Counted from the stretch's first letter, positions 28,210-36,985 are shown. The stretch is DNA of 64,000 nt from Billgrantia desiderata (GCA_011742915.1 JAAQTN010000017.1:32044-96043), one strand, 5' to 3'. Made by a program: numbers and translations. Notes: a model not told the origin generated them from the letters alone.

Positions 28210-29580
28210 GTGACCGCTACCAATTTCGACATTGCCGATACCAGACGCCGCGCACGGCTCGATACCATCCAGCGTTCACTGAACGCCCGACATGCCCGCG
28301 AGCGTCGCTTCAGGTTCATGGGGCTGGCTGCCGTCGTCACCGGCCTGGTGCTGGTGGCGATTCTGTTCACCAGCATTCTGGCACGCGGGCTGCCGGCCTT
28401 CTGGCAGGCCACCCTCTATCTCGACGTCTACCTCGACCCCGAGGTCATCCAGGTAGACGAGCGGCCGGTGCGCGAGACAGGGGAGAGCCCGGCCCAGTTT
28501 CGGGAGCGTGAACTCGCCTGGCTGAATCAGCTTGGCCTGGTCAACTGGAATGCGCTGATCGACGAGGCGCTCAAGGCCCACCTGCCGGGAGAGATCGAGT
28601 CGCGCCAGGCGCGTGACCTGCGCGCCCTGGTGGCCACCGGTGAGCGCTTCGCGCTGCGCGAGCGGGTGGTCGCGAACCCCGAACTGATCGGACAGACCAT
28701 CAATGTCAAGATGCTGGCCAGCGCCAACGTGGACGTCTGGCTGAAGGGGAACATCGACCGTAACCTTCCGGATCACCGCCAGCAGCTGAGCGCCCAGACC
28801 CGCGAGTGGGCGGATCATCTGGAAGCGCAGGGAGTGATTCGCAACGCCTTCAGCACGGCGCTGTTCCTCAATACCGATTCGCGCAGCTCGCCAGCCTCGG
28901 CGGGTCTGGCCGGTGCCTTCATGGGCTCGCTGTTCATGATGCTGATCGTCATCGCATTGTCGATACCGCTGGGGGTGGCCAGTGCCATTTACCTAGAGGA
29001 GTTCGCGCCCAGGAACCGCCTGACCGATCTCATCGAGATCAACATCAATAACCTGGCGGCAGTGCCTTCGATCATCTTCGGCCTGCTGGGGGCGGCGATC
29101 TTCATCGGCTATCTGCGCCTGCCGCTTTCCGCGCCGCTGGTGGGCGGCCTGGTGCTTACGCTGATGACGCTGCCCACCATCATCATCGCCACGCGTTCGG
29201 CGCTGCGCGCGATTCCGCCATCGATTCGCCAGGCGGCGCTGGGCATCGGTGCGTCGCGGGTGCAGACGGTGTTCCATCACGTGCTGCCGCTGGCGCTGCC
29301 CGGCATCCTGACCGGCTCGATCCTGGGGGTGGCCCAGGCGCTGGGGGAGACGGCACCGCTGCTGCTGATCGGCATGAACGCCTTCGTCGCCAACGTGCCC
29401 AGCTCGCCCATGGACCAGGCCACGGCGCTGCCGGTGCAGATCTACCTGTGGCAAGGCAACGAACTACGCAACTTCTTCGAGGCACGCACCTCGGCGGCCA
29501 TCATCGTGCTGCTGGGGCTGATGCTGAGCCTCAATGCGACGGCCATCTGGCTGCGCAAGAAATTCGAGACGAGGTGGTAA
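28210..29580 (+). CDS. pstA: Phosphate ABC transporter permease PstA (long form)
   Basis: 456 residues from a GTG. Compared with E. coli PstA (296), it has a large periplasmic insert after the first helix (about residues 65-225), matching the DUF3333-type extension known in many marine PstA proteins. The permease core follows ([34 protein letters not shown] loop [27 protein letters not shown]). It pairs with PstC in the membrane. The insert has no assigned function. Confidence 0.95.
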   Translation: MTATNFDIADTRRRARLDTIQRSLNARHARERRFRFMGLAAVVTGLVLVAILFTSILARGLPAFWQATLYLDVYLDPEVIQVDERPVRETGESPAQFRERELAWLNQLGLVNWNALIDEALKAHLPGEIESRQARDLRALVATGERFALRERVVANPELIGQTINVKMLASANVDVWLKGNIDRNLPDHRQQLSAQTREWADHLEAQGVIRNAFSTALFLNTDSRSSPASAGLAGAFMGSLFMMLIVIALSIPLGVASAIYLEEFAPRNRLTDLIEININNLAAVPSIIFGLLGAAIFIGYLRLPLSAPLVGGLVLTLMTLPTIIIATRSALRAIPPSIRQAALGIGASRVQTVFHHVLPLALPGILTGSILGVAQALGETAPLLLIGMNAFVANVPSSPMDQATALPVQIYLWQGNELRNFFEARTSAAIIVLLGLMLSLNATAIWLRKKFETRW

Positions 29581-29582
29581 CC

Positions 29583-30395
29583 ATGACTGTATCCGTCACC
29601 GTGCCAACGGCCATGAACAAGCGCGCGGCGCAAGCGGCGAGCGTCAAGATGAGCGCCCGCGGCGTCAAGGTCTTCTACGGCGAGAACGAGGCGCTGCACG
29701 GCATCGATCTCGATATCATGGAGCATGAGGTGATCGCTTTCATCGGTCCGTCGGGCTGCGGCAAGTCGACCTTCCTGCGCTGCCTGAACCGCATGAACGA
29801 CACCATTGCGGGGAGTCGCGTCGAGGGCCAGGTGACTCTCGACGGCAACGACATCTACGACCCCTCGCTCGACGTGGTGCTGCTGCGTGCCCAGGTCGGC
29901 ATCGTGTTCCAGAAGCCCAATCCCTTCCCCAAGTCGATCTACGAGAACATCGCCTACGGCCCGCGCCTGCACGGTCTGGCCCGGCGCCGTGCCGAACTCG
30001 ACGACATCGTCGAGAGCAGCCTGCGGCGTGCCGGGCTGTGGGACGAGGTGAAGGACCGCCTCAACGAGCCCGGTACCAGCCTCTCCGGCGGTCAGCAGCA
30101 GCGCCTGTGCATTGCGCGCACCATTGCGGTGAGCCCCGAGGTGATCCTGATGGACGAGCCCTGCTCGGCCCTCGATCCCATCGCTACTGGCAAGATCGAG
30201 CAGCTCATCGATGAGCTGAGCGAGAGCTACACCATCGTCATGGTGACCCACAACATGCAGCAGGCAGCGCGGGTGGCGCACAAGACGGCCTTCTTCCACC
30301 TGGGCGACCTGGTCGAAGTGGGCGATACCGACGACATTTTTACCAACCCACGCGAGCAGCGCACCCACGACTACATTACCGGTCGTTTCGGCTAG
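29583..30395 (+). CDS. pstB: Phosphate ABC transporter ATPase PstB
   Basis: 270 residues. Walker [10 protein letters not shown] (about 54-62), Q-loop [19 protein letters not shown], signature LSGGQQQRL and Walker [14 protein letters not shown], with the H-loop in VMVTHNM. It energises phosphate import. It begins three bases after the pstA stop with GAGG upstream. The usual fifth gene, phoU, is absent here; an ArsR gene follows instead. Confidence 0.97.
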   Translation: MTVSVTVPTAMNKRAAQAASVKMSARGVKVFYGENEALHGIDLDIMEHEVIAFIGPSGCGKSTFLRCLNRMNDTIAGSRVEGQVTLDGNDIYDPSLDVVLLRAQVGIVFQKPNPFPKSIYENIAYGPRLHGLARRRAELDDIVESSLRRAGLWDEVKDRLNEPGTSLSGGQQQRLCIARTIAVSPEVILMDEPCSALDPIATGKIEQLIDELSESYTIVMVTHNMQQAARVAHKTAFFHLGDLVEVGDTDDIFTNPREQRTHDYITGRFG

Positions 30396-30483
30396 GCTGG
30401 GGTGCAGGCTCGAGGCGAACGCTGACGCCCGGGACGCCACTTCGCTAGAATGGGGGCTCCTATCGCGCCGTTGGAGACGTCTC

Positions 30484-30837
30484 GTGCCCGAGCTCGATCC
30501 CGTTCGCCTCTTCAAATGCCTTGCCGACGAGACCCGCCTGACGCTGACTCTGCTGATTCGTGAGGAAGGGGAGCTGTGCGTCTGCGAGATGACTCACGCC
30601 CTGCAAGAGTCGCAGCCCAAGGTCTCGCGGCACCTGGCTCAGCTGCGCGCCTGCGGGCTGCTCAGCGACCGCCGCGAGGGGCAGTGGGTCTACTACCGCA
30701 TCTCCGATGCGCTGCCGGGCTGGGTGAGCGAGGTGCTGGCGGCGGCAGATACAGGTATGCAAAGCCGCCTGGTCGAGTTCCAGCAGCGCCTGCAGGGCAT
30801 GGGGAATCGGCCCGAGCGGAGAGCCGCTCTCTGCTGA
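30484..30837 (+). CDS. arsR: ArsR family metalloregulator
   Basis: 117 residues from a GTG. A winged helix-turn-helix with FKCLADETRLTLTLLI, the metal-site helix ELCVCEMTHAL carrying the CVC pair, then QPKVSRHLAQLR as the recognition helix. The CVC pair at the start of the DNA-binding helix is the arsenite/antimonite site of ArsR. It should repress acr3 and the MFS gene on the other strand (ends converge 7 bases away) until As(III) binds. No copy of the acr3 palindrome is seen before arsR itself. Confidence 0.92.
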   Translation: MPELDPVRLFKCLADETRLTLTLLIREEGELCVCEMTHALQESQPKVSRHLAQLRACGLLSDRREGQWVYYRISDALPGWVSEVLAAADTGMQSRLVEFQQRLQGMGNRPERRAALC

Positions 30838-30844
30838 TTCGGCT

Positions 30845-32047
30845 TCATGCCTGCCGTGCCGGCGCGGGCTCTGCCGAACCGCTCACGCCACGCAGCGCCC
30901 ACAGGCCGAGGATCGGTCCCGGCAGCAGCCACCACAGCACCCAGAGCTCCTGCAGCGACCACAGCGTGGTGGTCAGCGAGATGGCGGGAATGGTGAGTGC
31001 GAAGCCGATGGCGTTCATCACCGCCAGGGTGGAGCCTACCCGCTCGCGGGGAGCCGCCGCGGCGGCCAGGGCGGAGAACTGCGGCGAGTCGGCGATTACC
31101 GTGAATCCCCACAGGAACAGCAGTGCCAACAGCAGGCCCGGCGGAGCCCAGGCCAGCAGCGGGTAGATCAGACAGAGCACGCCGGAGGCCGTCAGTGCCC
31201 AGCGCGCCACCCACAGGCTGCCCAGCCGCCGGCTCAGCGCACCGCCCCCCACGCAGCCCGCCAGTCCCAGCGCAATGATGCCGAAGGAGAGCCAGGCCAC
31301 CAGATCGGTGGGGGCCATGAGCCGTTCGACTTCGCGCATGACCAGGAAGGGCGTCAGCATCCAGAAGGCGTAGAGTTCCCAGCAGTGACCGAAGTAACCG
31401 CCGGCCACGGCGCGAAAGCGTTTTGCGCCCAAGGCGGCGAGGCCTTCGGAAAGCCGCGCCTTGCCTGCGGAAGGCGGCAGGTGCGGGCCGTCGCCGAGCC
31501 GCAGCACCATGGCGCCGCCCAGCAGGGCCAGCAGCGAGGCGCCCAGCAGCGGCCACTCCCACGGCATGCCCAGGGTTCCACCGCGCAGCAGATGCGGCAT
31601 GGAGGTACCGAGAGTCAGCATGCCCACCAGCCAGGAGAGTGCCGCTCCGGTGTGCTTGGGCGTCCAGCCGATCACCAGCTTCATGCCCAGCGGGTAGATG
31701 CCGGCCAGGCACAGTCCGGTGACGAAGCGCAGCAGCACCGCCAGCGGAAACTGGGTAGCCGCCAGCACGAAGGCGCCATTGACCAGCGCGCCGGCCAGGC
31801 AGGAGGCGGCGAAGATGCGGCTGGCGCGAAAGCGGTCGGCAAGCCCGGTGGTGGCGATGAACAGGGTGCCGCAGATGAAGCCCGCCTGTACGGCGAGCGT
31901 CAGCCGGCCCAGGTCGACCTCGGAGAAGCCGAGATCCCGCGACAGCGAGAGTCCTACCCCGTTGACGGAGAACCACAGCGAGGTGCCGCACAGCTGGGCG
32001 AAGACGATGACGGTGAGCGCATGGCGCTGCAATGAGGTGGCGTTCAT
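30845..32047 (-). CDS. MFS transporter linked to acr3
   Basis: 400 residues, about 12 hydrophobic helices, with an MFS N-terminal half (FAQLCGTSLWFSVNGV; a GLADRFRASR loop). It is 52 bases downstream of acr3 on the same strand and probably co-transcribed from the acr3 promoter. The position suggests export of an arsenic species or related toxic compound, but it lacks a partner GAPDH gene and I cannot call it ArsJ. The substrate is unknown. Confidence 0.82.
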   Translation of the reverse strand: MNATSLQRHALTVIVFAQLCGTSLWFSVNGVGLSLSRDLGFSEVDLGRLTLAVQAGFICGTLFIATTGLADRFRASRIFAASCLAGALVNGAFVLAATQFPLAVLLRFVTGLCLAGIYPLGMKLVIGWTPKHTGAALSWLVGMLTLGTSMPHLLRGGTLGMPWEWPLLGASLLALLGGAMVLRLGDGPHLPPSAGKARLSEGLAALGAKRFRAVAGGYFGHCWELYAFWMLTPFLVMREVERLMAPTDLVAWLSFGIIALGLAGCVGGGALSRRLGSLWVARWALTASGVLCLIYPLLAWAPPGLLLALLFLWGFTVIADSPQFSALAAAAAPRERVGSTLAVMNAIGFALTIPAISLTTTLWSLQELWVLWWLLPGPILGLWALRGVSGSAEPAPARQA

Positions 32048-32099
32048 GCTTGCATCTTCATTGCGCCCCTTCGGCGAGGCAAGCCGCCATTCGTCGGTC

Positions 32100-33170
32100 T
32101 CAGGCCGGGGAGAAGCGATGGCGGGTGCGGTTGGCGATGCGCACCAGGGCCAGCATCAGCGGTACCTCCACCAGCACGCCGACCACGGTGGCCAGCGCCG
32201 CGCCGGACTGCAGGCCGAACAGCGCGATGGCCACCGCCACCGCCAGCTCGAAGAAGTTGCTGGCGCCGATCATGGCCCCGGGGGCGGCCACGTTGTGCGG
32301 TACCTTCCAGGCCTTGGCCCAGCCATAGGCGATGTAGAAGATCAGGAAGGTCTGCACGATCAGCGGAATGGCGATCAGCACGATGTGCAGCGGGTTGGCG
32401 AGAATCACGTCGCCCTGGAAGGCGAACAGCAGCACCAGGGTGACGATCAGGCCGATGGGAGTGATCGGCCCGATCCGCTTCATGAAGACATTGTCGTACC
32501 ACGCGTTGCCGCGCCGGGCGATCAGGGTGCGGCGCGTCAGGTAGCCGGCCGTGAGCGGGATGACGATGTAGAGAAACACCGACAGCGCCACGGTATCCCA
32601 TGGCACCTGGATGTTGGAAACGCCAAGCAGCAGCACCACGATGGGAGCGAAGGCGAACAGCATGATCAGGTCGTTGAGCGAGACCTGTACCAGGGTGTAG
32701 GCGGCGTCGCCGCGGGTCAGGGTGCTCCAGACGAAGACCATGGCGGTACAGGGCGCGGCGCCGAGCAGGATCGCTCCGGCCAGGTATTGCTGGGCCAGCG
32801 GCTCGGGGATCCACGGCCGGAACAGCACCATTAGGAAGAACCAGGCGATGGCGAACATGGTGAAGGGCTTGATCAGCCAATTCACCGTGGTGGTGATGAC
32901 GAGTCCCTTGGGCTGGCGGCGAACGCCGAGTACCGCGGCAAAATCGATCTGCGCCATCATCGGGAAGATCATGGCCCAGATCAGAATGGCCACCGGAATC
33001 GATACCTGGGCGACCTCGAATCGTGCCAACGTCTCGGGTATGGCCGGGGCGAACTGGCCAAGCAGTACGCCCGCGACGATGGCCAATGCCACCCACACGG
33101 AGAGAAAGCGTTCGAAGCGTCCCATGCCTTCGGCAGAGGAAGGCGCCTGGGGGAGGGTGTCCTCGGACAT
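32100..33170 (-). CDS. acr3: ACR3-type arsenite efflux permease
   Basis: 356 residues from the ATG at 33168-33170, with AGGAG seven bases upstream. It has ten hydrophobic helices of the ACR3/BASS fold. The essential Cys lies in AILLGAAPCTAMVFVWS, and the second signature is GASNFFELAVAVAIALFG. It exports As(III) using the proton gradient. It is expressed from a promoter whose spacer is a perfect palindrome (33205-33224), with the MFS gene downstream. Confidence 0.95.
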   Translation of the reverse strand: MSEDTLPQAPSSAEGMGRFERFLSVWVALAIVAGVLLGQFAPAIPETLARFEVAQVSIPVAILIWAMIFPMMAQIDFAAVLGVRRQPKGLVITTTVNWLIKPFTMFAIAWFFLMVLFRPWIPEPLAQQYLAGAILLGAAPCTAMVFVWSTLTRGDAAYTLVQVSLNDLIMLFAFAPIVVLLLGVSNIQVPWDTVALSVFLYIVIPLTAGYLTRRTLIARRGNAWYDNVFMKRIGPITPIGLIVTLVLLFAFQGDVILANPLHIVLIAIPLIVQTFLIFYIAYGWAKAWKVPHNVAAPGAMIGASNFFELAVAVAIALFGLQSGAALATVVGVLVEVPLMLALVRIANRTRHRFSPA

Positions 33171-33201
33171 GTGTCGCTCCTGCGCGAGATGGGCTTGGCG
33201 A

Positions 33202-33230
33202 AAGATATATGGTTTTCCATATATGAGCAA
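33202..33230 (-). promoter_or_regulatory. acr3 promoter with palindromic operator
   Basis: On the minus strand TTGCTC (33225-33230) and TATCTT (33202-33207) are exactly 17 bases apart. Between them and overlapping the -10 lies the perfect inverted repeat ATATATGG-TTTT-CCATATAT (33205-33224). This is 34 bases before the acr3 ATG. ArsR is the likely ligand-responsive repressor. The same gap also lies before fetA. Confidence 0.65.
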
Positions 33231-33301
33231 CGCCAGCCGGCGTGTCGAACCCGGTGCCTGCGCTGTTATGATTCGGCCAGTACCGATGATGGGGAAGCGA
33301 T

Positions 33302-33922
33302 TTGGGCTCAACCGAACCTCTGCGGCTTGCTGGCGTCGGCATCGGCGCGCTGAGCGATATCGATCTCGGGATAGCGCCCGGCGAGATCGGCTGCATCTCC
33401 GGCGCCAGCGGCTCGGGCAAGAGCCGGTTGCTGCGCGCCGTGGCCGATCTGGAACCTCACGCCGGCGAGGTGTGGCTGGGTGAGCAGGCCCAGTCGCAAA
33501 CGCCGGGGCATGTCTGGCGCCGCCAGGTGATGCTGGTGCCGGCCGAGAGTCACTGGTGGGAGGAGAGGGTGGGGGAGCACTTCGCCAAGCGTCCCGCAGA
33601 GAGCGAGCTCGAGGCGCTGGGCTTCACGCCCGATACCCTAGAATGGCAGGTGAGCCGACTCTCCACCGGCGAGAAGCAGCGCCTTGGGCTGCTGCGGGCG
33701 GTGAGCCTCGAGCCGCGGGCGCTGCTGCTCGACGAGCCGACCGCCAATCTGGATGACGCCACCAGCGAGCGGGTGGAAGCCTGGCTGGTCGCGCGTATCC
33801 GCTCCCGCGGCTGGCCCACCCTGTGGGTGGCCCACGACCGCGACCAGATCGCCCGCGTGGGGAGCAGCCATTGGCGTATCGAGCAGGGATGGCTGACGCA
33901 GGAGAGTCTGGCATGGATGTGA
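33302..33922 (+). CDS. fetA: FetA-like ABC transporter ATPase
   Basis: 206 residues from a TTG at 33302 with GGGGAAG upstream; the nearby ATGs are out of frame. Walker A GASGSGKSRLL (about 36-46, with Arg where Thr is usual), signature LSTGEKQRLGLLRA and Walker B LLLDEPTANLDD. The short length and pairing with a UPF0014 permease match FetA (YbbL) of the FetAB iron exporter linked to oxidative stress. The stop is ten bases inside fetB, so the two are coupled. Confidence 0.87.
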   Translation: MGSTEPLRLAGVGIGALSDIDLGIAPGEIGCISGASGSGKSRLLRAVADLEPHAGEVWLGEQAQSQTPGHVWRRQVMLVPAESHWWEERVGEHFAKRPAESELEALGFTPDTLEWQVSRLSTGEKQRLGLLRAVSLEPRALLLDEPTANLDDATSERVEAWLVARIRSRGWPTLWVAHDRDQIARVGSSHWRIEQGWLTQESLAWM

Positions 33923-34716
33923 TCGAGCTCTCCTGGTGGCAGCTGGCCCTGGCGGCACTGATGGTGGTGGCACTTGCCGCATGCACCGCCGCCATGCGCC
34001 TGGGCATGAGCCGCAGCCTGCTGGTTGCGGCACTGCGCACCGTCATTCAGCTGGCACTGGTGGGCCTGGTACTGGAGGCGCTGTTCGCCGCCGAGCGGCT
34101 GGTGTGGGTGGTGCTGATGGCGCTGGCGATGCTGCTGATCGCCGGACGCGAGGTGATGGCGCGCCAGAAGCGCCGGCTGCTGGGCGGCTGGGCCTTCGGC
34201 ATCGGCACGCTGTCGATGTTTCTCTCCTCGTTCACCGTTGCCGTGCTGACGCTGACCGTGATCATCGGCCCCGAGCCCTGGTACCGGCCGCAGTACGCCA
34301 TACCGCTGCTGGGCATGCTGCTCGGCAATACCATGACCGGCGTCGCCCTGGCGCTGGATCGGCTGACCGATACCGCCTGGCGTCAGCGCGGCGTGATCGA
34401 GAACCGGCTGATGCTCGGCCAGCCTTGGCAGGAGGCGATCGGCGACATTCGTCGCGAGGCGATGCGCAGTGGCTTGATGCCGATGATCAACGCCATGGCC
34501 GCGGCGGGCGTGGTCAGCCTGCCGGGCATGATGACCGGCCAGATCCTCGCCGGCACCGCGCCGGGCCTGGCGGTGAAGTACCAGATCCTGATCATGTTCG
34601 CGATCACGCTGGGCACCGGCTTCGGCACCCTGGCGGCGGTCTCGGCGGGCAGCCGCCGGCTGTTCGATTCCCGCGAGCGGCTGCGGCTGGACCGGCTTTC
34701 GAGCCCACGATCCTAG
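33913..34716 (+). CDS. fetB: FetB-like permease (UPF0014)
   Basis: 267 residues from the ATG at 33913 (AGGAG upstream). Six or seven hydrophobic helices and the family motifs RTVIQLALVG, PLLGMLLGNTMTGVALALDR and VSLPGMMTGQILAGTAP identify the UPF0014/FetB family. With FetA it is proposed to export iron. There is no plus-strand terminator directly after it; the next hairpin has its T-run on the other strand. Confidence 0.9.
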   Translation: MDVIELSWWQLALAALMVVALAACTAAMRLGMSRSLLVAALRTVIQLALVGLVLEALFAAERLVWVVLMALAMLLIAGREVMARQKRRLLGGWAFGIGTLSMFLSSFTVAVLTLTVIIGPEPWYRPQYAIPLLGMLLGNTMTGVALALDRLTDTAWRQRGVIENRLMLGQPWQEAIGDIRREAMRSGLMPMINAMAAAGVVSLPGMMTGQILAGTAPGLAVKYQILIMFAITLGTGFGTLAAVSAGSRRLFDSRERLRLDRLSSPRS

Positions 34717-34744
34717 CCCAATGGCGGCTCAACACCTGCACATG

Positions 34745-34776
34745 AAAACGCCCGCCCCTGTCGAGGAGGCGGGCGT
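34745..34776 (-). terminator. Terminator of the thiolase gene
   Basis: The stem CGCCCGCC / GGCGGGCG (extended by one A-T pair), read on the minus strand, is followed by TTTT (34745-34748). It lies just after the thiolase stop and between it and fetB, whose end converges here. Confidence 0.75.
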
Positions 34777-34807
34777 CGTCGGTGGCGCTCGATCAACCGA
34801 TCAGTTT

Positions 34808-35995
34808 CTAATCCACGAGTTCGACGGCCACCGCGGTGGCTTCGCCGCCGCCGATGCACAGGCTGGCGATACCGCGCTTGCCGCCCTTGGTGCGCAGGGC
34901 GTGGATCAGGGTCGCGATGATGCGCGACCCGGTGGAGCCGATGGGGTGGCCCTGGGCGCAGGCACCGCCGAAGACGTTGACCTTGTCGTGCGGAATGTCG
35001 AGCCCGTCCATGGCCAGCAGCGTGACCACGGCGAAGGCCTCGTTGATCTCGAACAGGTCGACGTCGGCCACGCCCCAGCCCAGCTTCTTCATCAGCTTGT
35101 CGATGGCGCCCACCGGGGCGATTGTGAACTCGCTGGGGTGCTGGGAGTGGGTGCTGTGACCCAGCATACGGGCCAGCGGCTTGCTGCCGAGCCGGTCGGC
35201 CGCGGCCTGACTGGCCAGGATCAGCGCCGAGGCACCGTCGGAGATGGAGCTGGAGTTGGCCGCGGTGATGGTCCCGTCCTTGGCAAAGGCGGGGCGCAGC
35301 TGGCGGATCTTGTCGAGCTTGGCCTGGAACGGCTGCTCGTCGTGCTCGACCACGCTTTCACCCTGACGGCCGGTGACGGTGACAGGGGCCATCTCGGCCA
35401 TGAGATGGCCGGCATTGGTGGCCGCCATGGCCCGCTCCAGCGAGGCGATGGCGAAGTCGTCCAGGCGCTCGCGGGAATAGCCGCGCTGGCTGGCGATCTC
35501 CTGAGCGAACACGCCCATCAGCTTGCCGGTTTCGGCGTCTTCCAGGCCGTCGAGGAACATGTGATCCTTCAGCTCGCCATGGCCCAGACGGTAGCCGGTG
35601 CGCGCCTTGGTCAGCACGTGCGGCGCGTTGGACATCGACTCCATGCCGCCGGCCAGGATCACCTCGCCGCTGCCGGCGCGGATCAGGTCGTGGGCCAGCA
35701 TGGCGGCCTTCATGCCCGAGCCGCACAGCTTGTTGATGGTAGTGGCGCCGATGCCGTCGGGAATGCCGGCCTGACGCATGGCCTGGCGAGCCGGCCCCTG
35801 CTTGACCCCAGCCGGCAGCACGCAGCCCATGATGCCTTCATCGATGCTGTCGGCCTCGATACCGGCTCGCTCGATGGCGGCACGAATCGCCGTGGCGGCG
35901 AGCTCGGGTGCCGTGAGACTGGCCAGGCTGCCGAGCATGCCGCCCATGGGCGTGCGGGTGGCGGAAAGAAAGACGATATCGTTGGGGCTGCTCAT
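34808..35995 (-). CDS. Acetyl-CoA C-acyltransferase (thiolase)
   Basis: 395 residues from the ATG at 35993-35995, with AGGAG about nine bases upstream. The acylated Cys is in INKLCGSGMKA, followed by GGMESMSNAPH, the NEAFAV loop, GGACAQGHPIGSTGSR with the second catalytic His, and CIGGGEATA with the final Cys. It is a degradative-type thiolase that either cleaves ketoacyl-CoA or condenses acetyl-CoA. It is divergent from the TetR gene, with the shared operator in between, so it probably belongs to the same acyl-CoA or branched-chain pathway as the genes at 36986-39440. Confidence 0.93.
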   Translation of the reverse strand: MSSPNDIVFLSATRTPMGGMLGSLASLTAPELAATAIRAAIERAGIEADSIDEGIMGCVLPAGVKQGPARQAMRQAGIPDGIGATTINKLCGSGMKAAMLAHDLIRAGSGEVILAGGMESMSNAPHVLTKARTGYRLGHGELKDHMFLDGLEDAETGKLMGVFAQEIASQRGYSRERLDDFAIASLERAMAATNAGHLMAEMAPVTVTGRQGESVVEHDEQPFQAKLDKIRQLRPAFAKDGTITAANSSSISDGASALILASQAAADRLGSKPLARMLGHSTHSQHPSEFTIAPVGAIDKLMKKLGWGVADVDLFEINEAFAVVTLLAMDGLDIPHDKVNVFGGACAQGHPIGSTGSRIIATLIHALRTKGGKRGIASLCIGGGEATAVAVELVD

Positions 35996-36153
35996 GGTGG
36001 CGGTCTCCTGGTATTGCTGGGATGGTTTGTCGTTGTCGCGAGCCGGTCTAGCGCCAAGGCCGTCTCTGGCATGTATTCTCACGTTTTCGCAGCGCCGTCT
36101 CGACGCTAGTCGCGTTGACCTCTTTGCGCCGCTGTGTTCTTCTCAAGATCAAC

Positions 36154-36169
36154 CAAGCAAGCGCTAGTG
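36154..36169 (+). promoter_or_regulatory. TetR-type operator, copy 1 (thiolase/tetR gap)
   Basis: CA-AGCAAGCGCTAG-TG is an imperfect dyad with its AGCAAGCGCTAG core (36156-36167) ending ten bases before the tetR ATG. The same 12-base core occurs in reverse orientation at copy 2 (36838-36853). Autoregulation of tetR and control of the divergent thiolase are inferred. Confidence 0.6.
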
Positions 36170-36177
36170 TAAACCCG

Positions 36178-36783
36178 ATGAATGTCGTTAACGAGTCCCC
36201 ACGCCGCAAGGAATTGACCCGTCTGGCCGCGCAATTGTTCGTTCAGGAGGGGTTCGACCGTACCACCGTGCGCATGCTGGCCCAGGAGATGGGCATCAAG
36301 TCCGGCAGCCTGTTCCATCACTTCCGCGACAAGCAGGAGATCCTCGCGGCGGTAATCGAGGAGGGCACCCAGAACGCTCTGGCACTGGCGCGTCAGGCGC
36401 TCGAAGAGTGCGGCGACTCGGCCGGCGAAAGGCTGCATGCCATGGCCAGGGCGCATCTGCAGACGCTGTTGACCGACCGCAATGCGCACGTCGTCGCGCT
36501 CTACGAGTGGCGGCGGCTGGATGCTGCATCGCGGGATCATCTCAGCCATCTGCGAGATGCCTACGAAGAGCTGTGGGAGCAGGTCATCGACGAGGCCCTG
36601 GCGGCCGGTCTGATACACGGCGACCGCTTCCTCGTCTCGCGCTTCGTCATGGGGGCGCTCAACTGGACGGTGCGCTGGTACGACCCCGAAGGCGCACGCA
36701 AACCCGAAGACCTGGCCCATGAGCTGGTCGCGATGATCACCACGTCAGCCCACACCCCGCCTGGGCTGTCGACCAAGGTCTAG
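36178..36783 (+). CDS. TetR family transcriptional regulator
   Basis: 201 residues from the ATG at 36178; no clear ribosome site precedes it. The N-terminal helix-turn-helix (about 10-55) reads LAAQLFVQEGFDRTTVRMLAQEMGIKSGSLFHHFRDKQEIL, followed by an all-helical ligand domain. It lies between a thiolase (divergent) and an acyl-CoA ligase/SDR pair (downstream), with matching operators at both promoters, so the ligand is probably an acyl-CoA. It resembles KstR/PsrA-like regulators only at the level of fold and context. Confidence 0.9.
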   Translation: MNVVNESPRRKELTRLAAQLFVQEGFDRTTVRMLAQEMGIKSGSLFHHFRDKQEILAAVIEEGTQNALALARQALEECGDSAGERLHAMARAHLQTLLTDRNAHVVALYEWRRLDAASRDHLSHLRDAYEELWEQVIDEALAAGLIHGDRFLVSRFVMGALNWTVRWYDPEGARKPEDLAHELVAMITTSAHTPPGLSTKV

Positions 36784-36789
36784 CCCTTA

Positions 36790-36805
36790 CCCCTCGCTAG
36801 AGGGG
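36790..36805 (+). terminator. Hairpin after tetR
   Basis: Perfect stem CCCCTC-GCTA-GAGGGG seven bases after the tetR stop. The downstream sequence has no real T-run, so termination is uncertain. Confidence 0.4.
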
Positions 36806-36837
36806 TTGCCCCGCCCCGAGTTTGCTTCTAGCTTGTA

Positions 36838-36853
36838 CCTAGCGCTTGCTAGG
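36838..36853 (+). promoter_or_regulatory. TetR-type operator, copy 2 (acyl-CoA ligase promoter)
   Basis: CCTAGC-GCTT-GCTAGG is a perfect six-base inverted repeat. Its reverse complement contains the AGCAAGCGCTAG core of copy 1. It lies about 133 bases before the ligase ATG. Confidence 0.65.
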
Positions 36854-36870
36854 TTGACGCTTACGTCAAC
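36853..36870 (+). promoter_or_regulatory. Second palindrome abutting the TetR operator
   Basis: GTTGACG-CTTA-CGTCAAC is a perfect seven-base inverted repeat that shares one base with the TetR operator. It contains TTGACG, a possible -35. A different regulator is likely; MerR-family LiuR sites of branched-chain catabolism have a broadly similar TTnACG...CGTnAA form, but this is recalled and untested. Confidence 0.5.
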
Positions 36871-36985
36871 TGCATCTAAGCAGAAGAGATCCAAACGGAA
36901 TGGAACGGCGAACCGGCCTCGACACTGACGAAGCGTCGAGGCGGCGCATCAACAACAAGCACAACTCGGCACAAGAGGGCAGTCA

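Noticed and set aside
30845-32047. ArsJ organoarsenical exporter
   Set aside because: ArsJ is normally paired with a GAPDH gene; none is present, so only a general MFS call is made.
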